This document shows, in pieces, positions 37,416 through 47,514 of a stretch of DNA of 64,000 nt. Position numbers and translations under genes: made by a program. This stretch comes from Commensalibacter intestini A911 (GTDB taxonomy: Bacteria > Pseudomonadota > Alphaproteobacteria > Acetobacterales > Acetobacteraceae): positions 744,001 to 808,000 of the forward strand of contig NZ_AGFR01000003.1 in assembly GCF_000231445.1 (NCBI RefSeq), written 5' to 3'. The notes beneath the pieces were generated by a model. The model searched no databases and was not told the DNA's origin. It worked only from the letters and a program-made list of their open reading frames with translations. How positions within the stretch are numbered: the stretch's first letter is position 1; every line of letters starts with the position of its first letter.

Positions 37416-38704
37416 TAAGAATAGAGTTGTTCAAAGCGGGCTTTATTGGCTGGAGATAATCTAACCAATATTGTCATATGATTCTCATCGTCATTGCGTT
37501 GAAGAATTTCACCATGATTATAGAGCCAAGATAAAGCAGCTCCATCGCTGACAGGAATTACAAATGTAATTTCTTCCATCATTTTGGCAAGACGATCATC
37601 AATCATTTGGATAAGAGATGGTAGATTTTCGCTGGTTAATGCTGAAATGCCAATGAAATCTTTTGGTTTATCAATTAACGCAATATTTTCAATTAGGTCT
37701 ATTTTGTTTAAGACTTCAATTGTGTTTTTACGCCAATCGGCTTCCAAAATTTGATCTTTGACCATTGTGTCTAATACAGAAAAGACATCCTGACGTTGTT
37801 CTGTTGTTTCAGGATGAGAAATATCCCGAACATGTAGAATAATATCAGCTTCAGCAGTTTCTTCTAATGTGGCTCTAAAGGCGGCAATAAGTTCCGTTGG
37901 TAAGTCACTAATAAACCCCACAGTATCAGATAAGATAATGGTCTTTCCTGAAGGGAGTTGTAGTTTTCTCATCGTTGGATCAAGTGTTGCAAATAATTGA
38001 TCCTGAGCATGAACATCTGCTCCAGTTAAGTTGTTGAACAAAGTTGATTTTCCAGCATTGGTATAACCAATCAGTGCAACAATAGGAAACGGAACTTTTT
38101 GTCTAGCTTTACGATGTAGCCCTCTAGTACGACGAACTTGTTCTAAATCTTTCTTTAAACGAATAATTCGTTCATCAATAAGACGCCTATCAGCTTCGAT
38201 CTGGGTTTCTCCTGGTCCTCCCATAAATCCAAAACCACCACGCTGGCGTTCCAAATGGGTCCAAGAACGGACTAACCGACTGCGCTGATATTGAAGATGT
38301 GCAAGTTCGACTTGCAATGTACCTTCTTTTGTTTGAGCACGTTCACCAAAAATATCTAGAATTAAGGCTGTTCGGTCAATAACCTTACATTCTAAAGCTT
38401 TTTCTAAATTTCTTTGTTGAATTGGGCTTAATCTTGTATCGAATATAGCAATATCAATTTCGTTAGATTGTATAGAGTCTTTTAAAGATTCTATATGTCC
38501 CTGCCCTATTAACGTCGCGGAACGATATGAACGTAAATTGATAATCTCTGTATGTGAGATCTCTAAACGAATAGAAGAAGCTAAACCAATAGCTTCTTCT
38601 AATCTTGATTGCGAATTACGATTATTTGACTGACGATTGGAAATGTCCCAAGGAACAATGACTGCGGCACGAGTGGTTTGATGAGCCGAATCAAAATCTG
38701 TCAT
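37412..38704 (-). CDS. hflX: GTPase HflX
   Basis: Ribosome-associated GTPase that splits stalled 70S ribosomes. The N-terminal domain is followed by the glycine-rich linker GGFGFMGGPGETQIE (about residues 155-170). The G domain has G1 GYTNAGKST near 213, DTVGFISDLP as G3, and NKID as G4. The length of 430 is normal. It lies 15 bases after hfq, the well-known hfq-hflX pair. Confidence 0.97.
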   Translation of the reverse strand: MTDFDSAHQTTRAAVIVPWDISNRQSNNRNSQSRLEEAIGLASSIRLEISHTEIINLRSYRSATLIGQGHIESLKDSIQSNEIDIAIFDTRLSPIQQRNLEKALECKVIDRTALILDIFGERAQTKEGTLQVELAHLQYQRSRLVRSWTHLERQRGGFGFMGGPGETQIEADRRLIDERIIRLKKDLEQVRRTRGLHRKARQKVPFPIVALIGYTNAGKSTLFNNLTGADVHAQDQLFATLDPTMRKLQLPSGKTIILSDTVGFISDLPTELIAAFRATLEETAEADIILHVRDISHPETTEQRQDVFSVLDTMVKDQILEADWRKNTIEVLNKIDLIENIALIDKPKDFIGISALTSENLPSLIQMIDDRLAKMMEEITFVIPVSDGAALSWLYNHGEILQRNDDENHMTILVRLSPANKARFEQLYSY

Positions 38705-38719
38705 TAATAATTTTTCTTT

Positions 38720-38965
38720 CTAGTTTTCTTCAGGTGTATTGAATGGGAGTTGCACTGGCGTTGCAGGCATAATTGTACTAACAGCATGCTTATAAACCAG
38801 TTGTGCATGGCTATCTCTTCTTAACAGGATTGAAAAATTATCAAATCCTGAAACAATTCCTTGCAATTTAACGCCGTTAACTAAAAAAACTGTTACAGAT
38901 ACTTTAGATTTTCTTAGTTGATTTAAGAAAACGTCTTGAATATTTTGGTATGAATCTTTTGACAC
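38720..38965 (-). CDS. hfq: RNA chaperone Hfq
   Basis: Hexameric Sm-like protein that pairs small RNAs with target mRNAs. The Sm1 motif, with [20 protein letters not shown], and Sm2 [10 protein letters not shown] are both clear. The C-terminus is short, as in many alphaproteobacteria, giving 81 residues. The gene begins nine bases after ntrX and is followed by hflX. Confidence 0.97.
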   Translation of the reverse strand: MSKDSYQNIQDVFLNQLRKSKVSVTVFLVNGVKLQGIVSGFDNFSILLRRDSHAQLVYKHAVSTIMPATPVQLPFNTPEEN

Positions 38966-38974
38966 AATGAAACC

Positions 38975-40402
38975 TTATTCGTTGTTATTGTTATTGTTAT
39001 TGTTATTGTTATTGTTTTTTTCGTCTGAAGAAGTTACCCCTAATTGTTTTAATTTACGATGAAGAGCACTTCGTTCCATACCCACAAAACCAGCTGTTCG
39101 ACTGATATTTCCACCAAATCGCATCAGTTGTGCTTGTAAATATTGTGTTTCAAATAGATCTCTAGCTTCTCTTAAAGGAAGGCTGATAATGTCAGTTTGT
39201 GTATCAACTTTTAATAAGCTTGGAGCATTTTGACCAATATTATTTGGCAACATGTCAGTGCGAATAGCTTCATTAACATTGCTTGGCATCATAATGAGTA
39301 AACGTTCCATGAGATTTCGTAACTCACGAACATTTCCAGGCCAGTCATAAGTTTGAAGCGTTGTTAATGCATCAGCTGATAAGTCAATCAAAGGAAGGCC
39401 TGTTAGCTCAGAACAATTTTGTAAGAACAATTGCGCAAGCTCGGGTATATCTTCTCGTCTTTCTTTTAAACTCGGAATTTTTAAAGGTACAACAGCAAGG
39501 CGATAATAAAGATCTTCTCTAAAGTTACCAGCACCGATTTCAACGTTTAAGTCGCGGTTTGTTGTCGCGATAACTCGAACATCAACTTTGACTCTGGTTG
39601 AGCCGCCCAAGCGTTGAAAAGTTTGATCCTGTAAAGCTCTAACAATTTTCCCTTGAGTTTCAAGAGGCATATCTGCCACTTCATCGAGAACTAACGTTCC
39701 ACCATGGGCTCTTTCTAGAACTCCTGTTCTTCTTTGTTGTGTGCCATCTGCAGTGCCTTCAATTCCAAATAGTTCTTCTTCAAAACGGTTTGGAGATAAG
39801 GTGGCACAATTCAAAACAAGAAATGGGCCATTAGCACGCTTTGATAGATGATGAATAGAACGTGCAGTAATTTCTTTACCTGTACCAGGAGCTCCGGAGA
39901 TTAATACTCTGGACCCTGTTGGTGCGACTTTATCAATTTGACTTTTTAATGCACTGATAGCCTGACTTTGACCATCCAGTTGTGTGGTTACACCGCTACG
40001 GATACGTAACTCTGCATTTTCTTGTGTTAATCTTGCACTTTCTAGTGCTCGACGAACGACAACTAATAAATGATCAGAAGTAAAGGGCTTTTCAATGAAA
40101 TCATAAGCACCAAGCTGCAAAGCAGCAACAGCGGTTTCAATAGTACCATGACCAGAAATCATAATGGTTGGTATTGCTGGTTTCTCATTTTGAATGAGCT
40201 TAAGAATTTCCAAACCGTCAAGTCTGGACCCCTGCAACCAAATATCTAAGATAACTAAAGAAGGTCTTCGTGCATGAAAAGCATTAATCGCAGAATCTGC
40301 ATCTCCTGCGAGACGAGTTGAGTATCCTTCATCTTGTAAAATTCCTTCGATAAGAAGCCGAATATCTGGTTCATCATCGATGATTAGAATTTCATGCGCC
40401 AT
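38975..40402 (-). CDS. ntrX: Nitrogen regulation response regulator NtrX, lacking GAFTGA
   Basis: Two-component response regulator paired with NtrY. The receiver domain covers about 1-120 (IIDDEPDIR; phosphorylated Asp in VILDIWLQG), then an AAA+ domain with Walker A SGAPGTGKE near 165 and GTLVLDEVADMP near 230, then a Fis-type helix-turn-helix (ISRTAGFVGMERSALHRKL). Between LFGIEGT and the Walker B, near residue 209, the GAFTGA loop that contacts sigma-54 is missing, as is usual for NtrX. The C-terminus ends in 12 Asn encoded by a hexanucleotide repeat. The length is 475. Confidence 0.95.
   Translation of the reverse strand: MAHEILIIDDEPDIRLLIEGILQDEGYSTRLAGDADSAINAFHARRPSLVILDIWLQGSRLDGLEILKLIQNEKPAIPTIMISGHGTIETAVAALQLGAYDFIEKPFTSDHLLVVVRRALESARLTQENAELRIRSGVTTQLDGQSQAISALKSQIDKVAPTGSRVLISGAPGTGKEITARSIHHLSKRANGPFLVLNCATLSPNRFEEELFGIEGTADGTQQRRTGVLERAHGGTLVLDEVADMPLETQGKIVRALQDQTFQRLGGSTRVKVDVRVIATTNRDLNVEIGAGNFREDLYYRLAVVPLKIPSLKERREDIPELAQLFLQNCSELTGLPLIDLSADALTTLQTYDWPGNVRELRNLMERLLIMMPSNVNEAIRTDMLPNNIGQNAPSLLKVDTQTDIISLPLREARDLFETQYLQAQLMRFGGNISRTAGFVGMERSALHRKLKQLGVTSSDEKNNNNNNNNNNNNE
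38981..39016. repeat. AT-rich microsatellite coding for 12 Asn at the end of ntrX
   Basis: On the plus strand GTT and ATT triplets alternate, making five tandem GTTATT hexamers between flanking GTT triplets. On the coding strand they give AAT/AAC, that is twelve asparagines. Because the unit is a multiple of three, length changes would not shift the frame; the stop codon follows one Glu codon later. Confidence 0.9.
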
Positions 40403-40409
40403 ATTGTCC

Positions 40410-42620
40410 TCATTTTTGAAAAGTCAAAATTGATGTCGTCCCTTTTCCTTCGGTACGGTCTTTTAATTGTAAGGTTCCTTTATGATCTTCCATAATTTTC
40501 TTTACAATAGCAAGACCTAATCCTGTTCCCTTAGGTTTATGGGTTACATAAGGTTCTGTCAAACGTAATCTGTCCTCTTGTGGTAAACCAATACCATCAT
40601 CTGTGACAAATATACATATTTCTTTTTCATTTTCTTTTACTTTTACCCAAATATTACCTATAACCTCTGTGTCTATATTATCACTTTGAAGCATGTTAAT
40701 AGCATCTGCAGCATTTTGGAACAAGTTTGTTAACGCTTGTCTGACTAATCTTTGGTCACAATCAAGATACGGACCTTGATCGGGAAGCTCAATATGATAG
40801 TTAATTTCTGAATGAGCATTTTGTTGTAAGATAAGAGTTTCTCTAACAATTCCAGACATATTATTTTTGTTCATAACAGGTTGAGGCATACGTGCAAAAG
40901 AAGAGAATTCATCAACCATACGACCGATGTCTCCAACATGACGAACGATTGTATCGATACATTGGCTAAATATCTGGCTATCAGATTGAATTTCCTTGAG
41001 AAAACGACGCTTTAATCGTTCTGCAGAGAGTTGTATTGGTGTTAAAGGGTTTTTAATTTCATGTGCAATACGTCGCGCAATATCTGCCCATGCAGCTTTT
41101 CTTTGTGCAGATTGTAGTTCGGTAATATCATCAAAGGTGATAACGAACCCTTCCACTTCTGACCCTTGGATTTCTGGGCCAATTTGTACTAATAAAACAC
41201 GGCTTCCTGACTGAGTCTGTATTTGTATTTCTTCTTGTTTAGATTGTTGGATATTATCTGTGTTTCTGATCAAAAAATCTGTAAATTCTGGAACAATATC
41301 TGTAATTTTTTGTCCAACATGATCGAATAAATCTGTGTCTAATAACTGATTAGCTGAACGATTCGGCAATTCTATAATCATTTGCTTGTCTAGTCCAATA
41401 ACACCACTAGACACACCAAAAAGAACAGCTTCTGTAAAACGTCTACGATCATCGATTTGCTTGTTGGCTTCAACGAGCTCTGTACGTTGAACGGAAAGCT
41501 GATTCGTCATTTGATTAAAAGTACGGGATAAATCTGTAAGCTCATCATCTTTATCTCGTTCAGGAACACTGACATTGAGATCCCCCTCACTAACCTTTTT
41601 AGCTGCAAGAGTTAGTAAGCCGACTGGACGAGCTATTTGATTAGCTAAGTATAGTCCTAGTAACACAGCGGCAGCTAGAACAAGTAAGGCAACTAATCCA
41701 AAAATGATGACAAACATAATCTGTATTTTGGATTGATTAGCACTAAGTATATTGTATTGGTTAACCACTTTCTCTGTTTTATACATATGATTCAAAATAT
41801 TTGGATCAACTGGACGGATAATGATTAATATCATTGGAGGGGTATCATTTAGTGAGATTGCAGCTCGAACTGTTTCTTCGTCTGAAGAGTCGAGGATAGC
41901 GACATCATTATGAGACATAATGCTGGTGGTTGCGCGAGGTAAATTTTTAACATATGAAACGTTATTTAACAGTCCGCCAGAAGCAATGATTTTTTGTGTT
42001 GAAGGATTGTATATAATGGCAGCATTTAATCCTCTTAATGTGGCTTGAGAATCAAGAATTTGATCCAACATACTTGGATCGTCATATATATCTTGTCCTG
42101 CTTGGGCAAGATTGTTTTGCATGCTTTGAATATAGTTTGCTAAAGAAAAAGCTTCCGTACGGATGTTTGCATTATGTTCTTGTAAATACCCTCTGGATGC
42201 TTGTAAAGCCTCATTTAAAGCAGTACTAACGCGATTATTAAACCAAATTTGTATCCCATAATGAAATAAAATGGTTGCAAAAACACCGACTAGAATTGTT
42301 GGAATTGTTGAAATGATTCCAAATAAAACAACAAGTTTTACGTGAATTTTAGAGCCAGCTAATCCTCGACGACGTTCCCCTATTAAGCGTAAAATACGAA
42401 TAAATAATGTGGTGACGAGAAGCAATAATACGAATAAATTTAATAAAGAAATAATAAGCTGGACATGGTGCTTATGAGACGTAACAATACCACCAGAAAG
42501 AATAATAAAAGTTACTACTCCGAAAAAAAGAGCCAGCGCTACCAACGTAATGGTTGCTCTTCTACCAGAAAGTTTTTCAATTAAACGCATAATGGTATGA
42601 GACTTATTTTTTTTAGACAC
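40410..42620 (-). CDS. ntrY: Nitrogen regulation sensor kinase NtrY
   Basis: Membrane histidine kinase for NtrX. Four or so hydrophobic segments and a periplasmic part lie in the first 320 residues, followed by HAMP (NQIARPVGLLTLAAKKVSEGDLNV), PAS near 395-490 and the kinase core with the phosphorylated His in AHEIKNPLTPIQLSAERLK near 516. The ATP-binding boxes QALTNLFQNAADAI, DDGIGLP and GTGLGLAIVKKI are intact. The length of 736 is normal. It starts 15 bases after ntrC. Confidence 0.96.
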   Translation of the reverse strand: MSKKNKSHTIMRLIEKLSGRRATITLVALALFFGVVTFIILSGGIVTSHKHHVQLIISLLNLFVLLLLVTTLFIRILRLIGERRRGLAGSKIHVKLVVLFGIISTIPTILVGVFATILFHYGIQIWFNNRVSTALNEALQASRGYLQEHNANIRTEAFSLANYIQSMQNNLAQAGQDIYDDPSMLDQILDSQATLRGLNAAIIYNPSTQKIIASGGLLNNVSYVKNLPRATTSIMSHNDVAILDSSDEETVRAAISLNDTPPMILIIIRPVDPNILNHMYKTEKVVNQYNILSANQSKIQIMFVIIFGLVALLVLAAAVLLGLYLANQIARPVGLLTLAAKKVSEGDLNVSVPERDKDDELTDLSRTFNQMTNQLSVQRTELVEANKQIDDRRRFTEAVLFGVSSGVIGLDKQMIIELPNRSANQLLDTDLFDHVGQKITDIVPEFTDFLIRNTDNIQQSKQEEIQIQTQSGSRVLLVQIGPEIQGSEVEGFVITFDDITELQSAQRKAAWADIARRIAHEIKNPLTPIQLSAERLKRRFLKEIQSDSQIFSQCIDTIVRHVGDIGRMVDEFSSFARMPQPVMNKNNMSGIVRETLILQQNAHSEINYHIELPDQGPYLDCDQRLVRQALTNLFQNAADAINMLQSDNIDTEVIGNIWVKVKENEKEICIFVTDDGIGLPQEDRLRLTEPYVTHKPKGTGLGLAIVKKIMEDHKGTLQLKDRTEGKGTTSILTFQK

Positions 42621-42635
42621 GTGCAGCCTTCATTT

Positions 42636-44012
42636 TTATTTATAAGTAATATTGAAATCTTTAATTTTTTTTCGCAGAGTGTTTCTGTTTATTCCTAAGA
42701 TCATTGCTGCTTTGATTTGATTACCTTCTGTTTCAATCAAAGTTTGCTCGATAAGAGGTTTTTCGACTTCAGCAATCATTTGAGCATATAATTTATTAAT
42801 TGGTAAGCCCTTATTTTCAGAGAAATAGCGACAAATATGCTCTTCGATTAATGTTGATAAAGATATGCAATCTGTTTGTTTATGGGTAATGGTCGTTTTT
42901 TGTAAACTTTGAATTAATAAATCTTCTTGTATTCTTTGATTAGGATATAAAGCGACCAAACGAATAATTAGGTTTTGTAGTTCTTGAACATTCCCAGGCC
43001 AATGGTATTTTTTTAAGAGATCAATGGATTTTTCTGAAAAGTTTGTGGTGCTTGAATTTTCTTTGAGAAAATATTCAATCAATAAAGGAATATCCTCTGA
43101 TCGTTCTTTTAAAGGAGGCATATGCACAGGAATAATATTTAAACGATAATATAAATCTTCTTTAAATTGTTTCTCTTGAACCAGTTGAAATAAATTTTGG
43201 CGGGTTGCAGCAATAATACGTAGGGATAATTGGGGTTCTGAGGAAGCGTTATTATTTTCCTCTAATATTCGTAATAAACGAGTTTGAATATTCAAGGGCA
43301 TTTCGCCAATTTCATCAAGAAAAAGCGTTCCGTTGACAGCTTGTTCTAAACATCCTGCTTGCCACTTTCCTTTGTCATCATATCCAAATAATTTATTTTC
43401 AATTTCAGTAGCAGTCATTGCTGCTATATTTAAAGAAATAAAAGGATATTGGCGTCTATTTCCGTAATGATGCAATGTTTTGGCAACGGTTTTTTTTCCT
43501 GTTCCGTTTTCTCCAGAAATAATGACACTCAGATCTGAATTGATCAGTCGAGCGATCATTTTATAAATATTCTGCATTGGAGCAGAGATGCCAACTAATG
43601 GAAGTTTTTCTTCTAATTCTTGATTGTTATTTCTATTACTTGCAAGTACTAAGGCATTGTTTACAGTGTTGAGTAATTTATCTAAATCAAAAGGCTTTGG
43701 TAAATACTCAAAAACATCTTCTTTTTCAGCTTGTAATGCGGTTGATAAGGTTGATAAAGCACTGATCACAATAATAGGAAGATCAGGATTTACTTCTTTA
43801 ATTTTTGGAATAATGTCAAAAACATTCATGTCAGGCATGGAAACATCGGTAATAATGACATCACCTTTTCCAGCACGAGTCCACTCCCATAATTGGGTTG
43901 CATTATCAGTTAATTCGACATTGTATTTTTCACGTAATAATGCTTGTTTTAAGACCGTACGAATGGAGCGGTCATCGTCAGCAACAAGAATTGTCGGAAC
44001 ATTGTTAAGCAT
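42636..44012 (-). CDS. ntrC: Nitrogen regulation response regulator NtrC, lacking GAFTGA
   Basis: Response regulator of the NtrB/NtrC pair for nitrogen assimilation. The receiver has VADDDRS and the phospho-acceptor in IITDVSMPD near 56; the AAA+ domain has Walker A GENGTGKKT near 162 and GTLFLDEIGEMP near 225; a Fis-type helix-turn-helix ends the chain. Between NKLFGYDDKGK and CLEQA, near residue 207, the GAFTGA motif needed for sigma-54 contact is absent, with several residues fewer than the usual spacing. This resembles the Rhodobacter capsulatus type, which acts without sigma-54. The length is 458. Confidence 0.95.
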   Translation of the reverse strand: MLNNVPTILVADDDRSIRTVLKQALLREKYNVELTDNATQLWEWTRAGKGDVIITDVSMPDMNVFDIIPKIKEVNPDLPIIVISALSTLSTALQAEKEDVFEYLPKPFDLDKLLNTVNNALVLASNRNNNQELEEKLPLVGISAPMQNIYKMIARLINSDLSVIISGENGTGKKTVAKTLHHYGNRRQYPFISLNIAAMTATEIENKLFGYDDKGKWQAGCLEQAVNGTLFLDEIGEMPLNIQTRLLRILEENNNASSEPQLSLRIIAATRQNLFQLVQEKQFKEDLYYRLNIIPVHMPPLKERSEDIPLLIEYFLKENSSTTNFSEKSIDLLKKYHWPGNVQELQNLIIRLVALYPNQRIQEDLLIQSLQKTTITHKQTDCISLSTLIEEHICRYFSENKGLPINKLYAQMIAEVEKPLIEQTLIETEGNQIKAAMILGINRNTLRKKIKDFNITYK

Positions 44013-44032
44013 TATTTAAGATTATCCAGGAG

Positions 44033-45112
44033 TTAAAAACCAGAGAGAGGTAAGTATATTTTTATATCAGTTTTACCTTTTTGGCTATGAATATCGATGA
44101 TTCCACCATGATCATTAATGATTTTACCACACAAAGCCAATCCTAGACCTGTCCCATTAGGTCTGCTACTGATAAATGGTTCAAATAGACGTTGCTTGAC
44201 TTTATCAGGGATTCCTGGTCCATTATCACGTACAATAATCATGAGAGGTGATGTAACTCTTTTCTTAGTTTTAGAAATATTCATCACTAAGTTCGGCTCA
44301 TAGCCAATGATTAAGGTGATCACGCCATCTTTACGCTGAGAACCAATGGCTTCTGCAGCATTTTTAATGAGATTAATAAAAACTTGTATTAAAAGATCTT
44401 TGTCAGCTCTAATTAATGGTAAAGAAGGATCATAAATTGTTTTGATTTTAACGAAAGAAGCAAAACCATTTTCTGCAATTTTTTTAACGTGTGCCAGTAA
44501 AGAGTAAATATTGACATCACTAATTTGTAAGGCCTGATTGTAAAAAATAGCAGTACGGTCAACAAGGTTTTTAATTCGTTCGACTTCATCTGAAATCAGA
44601 GTGGTTAATTCTTGATCTGGTGCCTCTAAAGATTTCTCGAGGAGTTGTGCTGCTCCTTTAATTCCAGATAATGGGTTTTTAATTTCATGAGCCAATAAAG
44701 CAGCCATATTTGCAACGCTTCTGGAAATTTTATGAAAGCTAGCCTTTTCCTCAATCGTTTTGACAATAGAGTAATCGTGAATCGTTAAAGTAATGAATTT
44801 TTCATTCTTGATAAAAGGAGCAATATATAAAGTGACTTCTTTAATGGCTTGATTATAGGTAAAGATTTCAATCTCATATTCCACAATGCCCCTTTTTTTA
44901 GCTTTCACTTTGTTAATGAGCTCAAAAACAGAATGTGCTTTTGGAAAAAAAGAATATAACGAGCATTGTTGAATATTCTTTTTAGAAACCATTAAGAAGT
45001 CTTCAGCTGCCCCATTGATATAGGTAATATTAAATTGATCATCCGCCACAATTAAAGGTGTGGGCAAAGATTCAATAATATCATAACCGTCTAATTCTTT
45101 GGGTTGTTCCAT
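44033..45112 (-). CDS. ntrB: Nitrogen regulation sensor kinase NtrB
   Basis: Cytoplasmic histidine kinase/phosphatase for NtrC, normally controlled by PII. A PAS domain lies at about 10-110, then the phosphorylated His in AHEIKNPLSGIKGAAQLLE near 140 and ATP-binding boxes NLIKNAAEAIG, RDNGPGIP and GTGLGLALCGKI. No membrane segment is seen, as usual for NtrB. The length of 359 is normal. It follows dusB by 12 bases and precedes ntrC by 20, so the cluster is one operon. Confidence 0.96.
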   Translation of the reverse strand: MEQPKELDGYDIIESLPTPLIVADDQFNITYINGAAEDFLMVSKKNIQQCSLYSFFPKAHSVFELINKVKAKKRGIVEYEIEIFTYNQAIKEVTLYIAPFIKNEKFITLTIHDYSIVKTIEEKASFHKISRSVANMAALLAHEIKNPLSGIKGAAQLLEKSLEAPDQELTTLISDEVERIKNLVDRTAIFYNQALQISDVNIYSLLAHVKKIAENGFASFVKIKTIYDPSLPLIRADKDLLIQVFINLIKNAAEAIGSQRKDGVITLIIGYEPNLVMNISKTKKRVTSPLMIIVRDNGPGIPDKVKQRLFEPFISSRPNGTGLGLALCGKIINDHGGIIDIHSQKGKTDIKIYLPLSGF

Positions 45113-45124
45113 GGTTGAGAGCAG

Positions 45125-46177
45125 TTACTGTATATTTTCTTCTTGATGATGAATATTTTGATCATAGAAATACTGGATCGCAGCAATGACATCAGCAGGA
45201 TTATCCATTTGATTAATAGACGCCCGAAATGCAGCAGAGCCATGAAGACCAGCAGAATACCAAGAAATATGTTTACGAGATAAGCGAACGCCAGAGCGTT
45301 CGCCATAGTATGATAACATACTGTTATAATGTCTTAATAGAATATCTTTTTGTTCTGGTAACGCGGGTGCTTCTAAAATAGTATGGTGTTGAAAATAATG
45401 CCTTAATTGAGCTAGAAACCAAGGCTTTCCATAACAGCCCCTGCCCACCATTAACCCATCAGCGCCTGATTGTTGTAAAGCTATTGTTGCGGTTTCAATA
45501 TCAACAATATCTCCATTAACAATAACAGGAATGGATACAGCCTCTTTAACATGACGAATAAATGCCCAATCGGCTGATCCACGATAGAGCTGTTGACGTG
45601 TGCGGCCATGAATGGTGACCATTTTAATTCCACAGTTTTCGGCAGTTTTTGCAAGGTCAGGCGCATTTAAGGAATACTGATCCCACCCCATACGCATTTT
45701 TAAGGTGACAGGAACCTCAACGGCTTTTACAACGGCTTCTAGGATAATCGCAGCTTTTTCTTCATCTTGCATTAATGCAGAACCGGCTTGTTGACCGACT
45801 GCTACCTTTTTAACAGGACAGCCAAAGTTAATATCAATGACATTGGCACCGTGTGCTACGGCTATTTTAGCGGCTTCAGCCATAGCTACAGGATCAGATC
45901 CAGCAAGTTGAGTTGAATTTAATCCATCTGTTATGGGTTCGGCCATTTGTAAAGTCGTTTTATTTTCGCGAATCATTGCCCAAGATGCGATCATTTCAGA
46001 AACAACCAGCCCTGCCCCAAATTCTTTGACAAGTTTTCGGAAAGGATAATCCGTGACACCAGCCATTGGAGCAAGGATAATGGGCACATCAATGACTTTA
46101 TCTTTATCAAGATAAATAGGCTTTAATGTTGGGATAGTTTCGGATAAAATAGTCACGTTCTTTTGCTTTCTATACAA
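45125..46177 (-). CDS. dusB: tRNA-dihydrouridine synthase DusB (NifR3)
   Basis: Flavoenzyme that reduces uridine in tRNA. The N-terminal [16 protein letters not shown] is the FMN site, and the active-site Cys is in [11 protein letters not shown] near residue 118, with KMRMGWD and [17 protein letters not shown] further on. The length of 350 is slightly above the usual 330. It is the first gene of the dusB-ntrBC-ntrYX-hfq-hflX run on the minus strand, the standard alphaproteobacterial order. Confidence 0.96.
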   Translation of the reverse strand: MYRKQKNVTILSETIPTLKPIYLDKDKVIDVPIILAPMAGVTDYPFRKLVKEFGAGLVVSEMIASWAMIRENKTTLQMAEPITDGLNSTQLAGSDPVAMAEAAKIAVAHGANVIDINFGCPVKKVAVGQQAGSALMQDEEKAAIILEAVVKAVEVPVTLKMRMGWDQYSLNAPDLAKTAENCGIKMVTIHGRTRQQLYRGSADWAFIRHVKEAVSIPVIVNGDIVDIETATIALQQSGADGLMVGRGCYGKPWFLAQLRHYFQHHTILEAPALPEQKDILLRHYNSMLSYYGERSGVRLSRKHISWYSAGLHGSAAFRASINQMDNPADVIAAIQYFYDQNIHHQEENIQ

Positions 46178-46286
46178 TCTTTTGGCAAGATATCATAATA
46201 GCTTTATTATTCAATCTTGAATAAAAGCTTATTTTTAAATAATAACACTTAATGAAACCCTCAATAAGTTGGATCACTGAATAATT

Positions 46287-47447
46287 ATGCGCATTGCCCT
46301 TATTATCCTTGCTGCTGGTGTAGGAAAACGTTTTAATAAAGATGGAAATATTCCCAAGCAATATGTTCATTTGCAAGGACAACCTGTTATTTATCATGCT
46401 GTTAAAGCATTTTTACCCCATGTAGATTCTATTCAGCCTGTTGGTGATCCTGAAACGTTAACTTCTATTTTATCCCCTTTAGAAAATAAGAAGATTTTAT
46501 CCCCTATATTGGGTGGGAAAGAACGCCAAGATAGTGTGAGAGCAGGATTGGAAGCTTTATCAGCATTACCTGAAGCTCAACAACCTGATCTTGTGTTGGT
46601 TCATGATGGTGCCAGACCGAATATTTCTGCTGAAATTATTCAACGTGTTATTGATGCTTTAAAAGAATACCCTGCGGCTATTCCTGCTATTCCAGTTGCT
46701 GAAACATTAAAGCGTAATAAAAATAATGTTATTGACGAAACTGTTTGTAGAGAAGGTTTATTTAGAGCACAAACCCCTCAGGGATTTCAATTTAAACCAT
46801 TTTTAGACATTCATAGAGAAGCAGCGGGTTCAAGTGCAACTGATGATGCAGCGCTTTTTGAAAATGTTGGTTTAGAAGTTGCTTTGGTTCAAGGGGATGA
46901 GGATAATATAAAGCTAACCTATCCTGAAGATTTAAAAAGATTGGAATGTTTGATGAGCAATATGATGCTACCAAGAATAGGTGCAGGATTTGATGTGCAT
47001 GCTTTTGAAAAAGGTCGCCCGCTTTTTTTATGTGGGATTGAAGTGCCTCATGAGTTGGGATTGGCTGGCCACTCAGATGCTGATGTTGCTTTGCATGCAT
47101 TATGTGATGCGATTTATGGTGCCTTGGCAGAGGGAGATATCGGAGCACATTTCCCACCTTCTGATAATCAATGGAAAAATGCTGATAGTAAAAGATTTTT
47201 AATTCATGCAGCTGAACGTGTTCGCCAGCGTGGAGGAAAGATTATTAATATTGATCTGACCTTGATTTGTGAACGCCCTAAAATGCGTCCTCACATTGAG
47301 AAAATGCGTGAAAAAATTGCTGAACTTTTACAAATAGATTTTTCACGCGTTTCTGTGAAAGCGACCACGACTGAAAAACTTGGGTTTACAGGACGTGAGG
47401 AAGGGATTGCTTGTCAAGCAATGACAAGTGTTTTGTTGCCAGAATAA
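46287..47447 (+). CDS. ispDF: Bifunctional IspD/IspF isoprenoid synthesis enzyme
   Basis: Catalyses two steps of the MEP pathway: cytidylyltransfer to MEP (IspD, about residues 1-220; [12 protein letters not shown] and DATPQ-like RAQTPQGFQ) and cyclodiphosphate formation (IspF, about 230-386; [27 protein letters not shown] and [13 protein letters not shown]). Fusion of the two is typical of alphaproteobacteria. The length of 386 is normal. The gene is divergent from dusB and ends in a strong terminator. Confidence 0.97.
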   Translation: MRIALIILAAGVGKRFNKDGNIPKQYVHLQGQPVIYHAVKAFLPHVDSIQPVGDPETLTSILSPLENKKILSPILGGKERQDSVRAGLEALSALPEAQQPDLVLVHDGARPNISAEIIQRVIDALKEYPAAIPAIPVAETLKRNKNNVIDETVCREGLFRAQTPQGFQFKPFLDIHREAAGSSATDDAALFENVGLEVALVQGDEDNIKLTYPEDLKRLECLMSNMMLPRIGAGFDVHAFEKGRPLFLCGIEVPHELGLAGHSDADVALHALCDAIYGALAEGDIGAHFPPSDNQWKNADSKRFLIHAAERVRQRGGKIINIDLTLICERPKMRPHIEKMREKIAELLQIDFSRVSVKATTTEKLGFTGREEGIACQAMTSVLLPE

Positions 47448-47487
47448 AAAGGTTGGTTAGTGAGAATTTGATTCTTACTAACCTTTT
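47447..47487. terminator. Terminator between ispDF and the ATP12 gene
   Basis: AAAAGGTTGGTTAGTGAGAAT can pair with ATTCTTACTAACC and the TTTT after it, giving a stem of thirteen or more pairs around TTG. A and T runs flank the stem, so it can act for both convergent transcripts. Confidence 0.85.
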
Positions 47488-47514
47488 AAACATTAAGATT
47501 ATTAATAGTCTTGA

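Noticed and set aside
38981-39016. Tandem repeat as a CRISPR array
   Set aside because: The unit is six bases without spacers and lies inside the ntrX coding region as an Asn tract.
43624-44019. 131-codon frame opposite ntrC
   Set aside because: Antisense to the receiver domain of NtrC, whose own frame is intact and conserved.
46792-47157. 121-codon frame opposite ispDF
   Set aside because: It is antisense to the conserved IspD/IspF junction; its His/Leu-rich product is typical of reverse reading of coding DNA.
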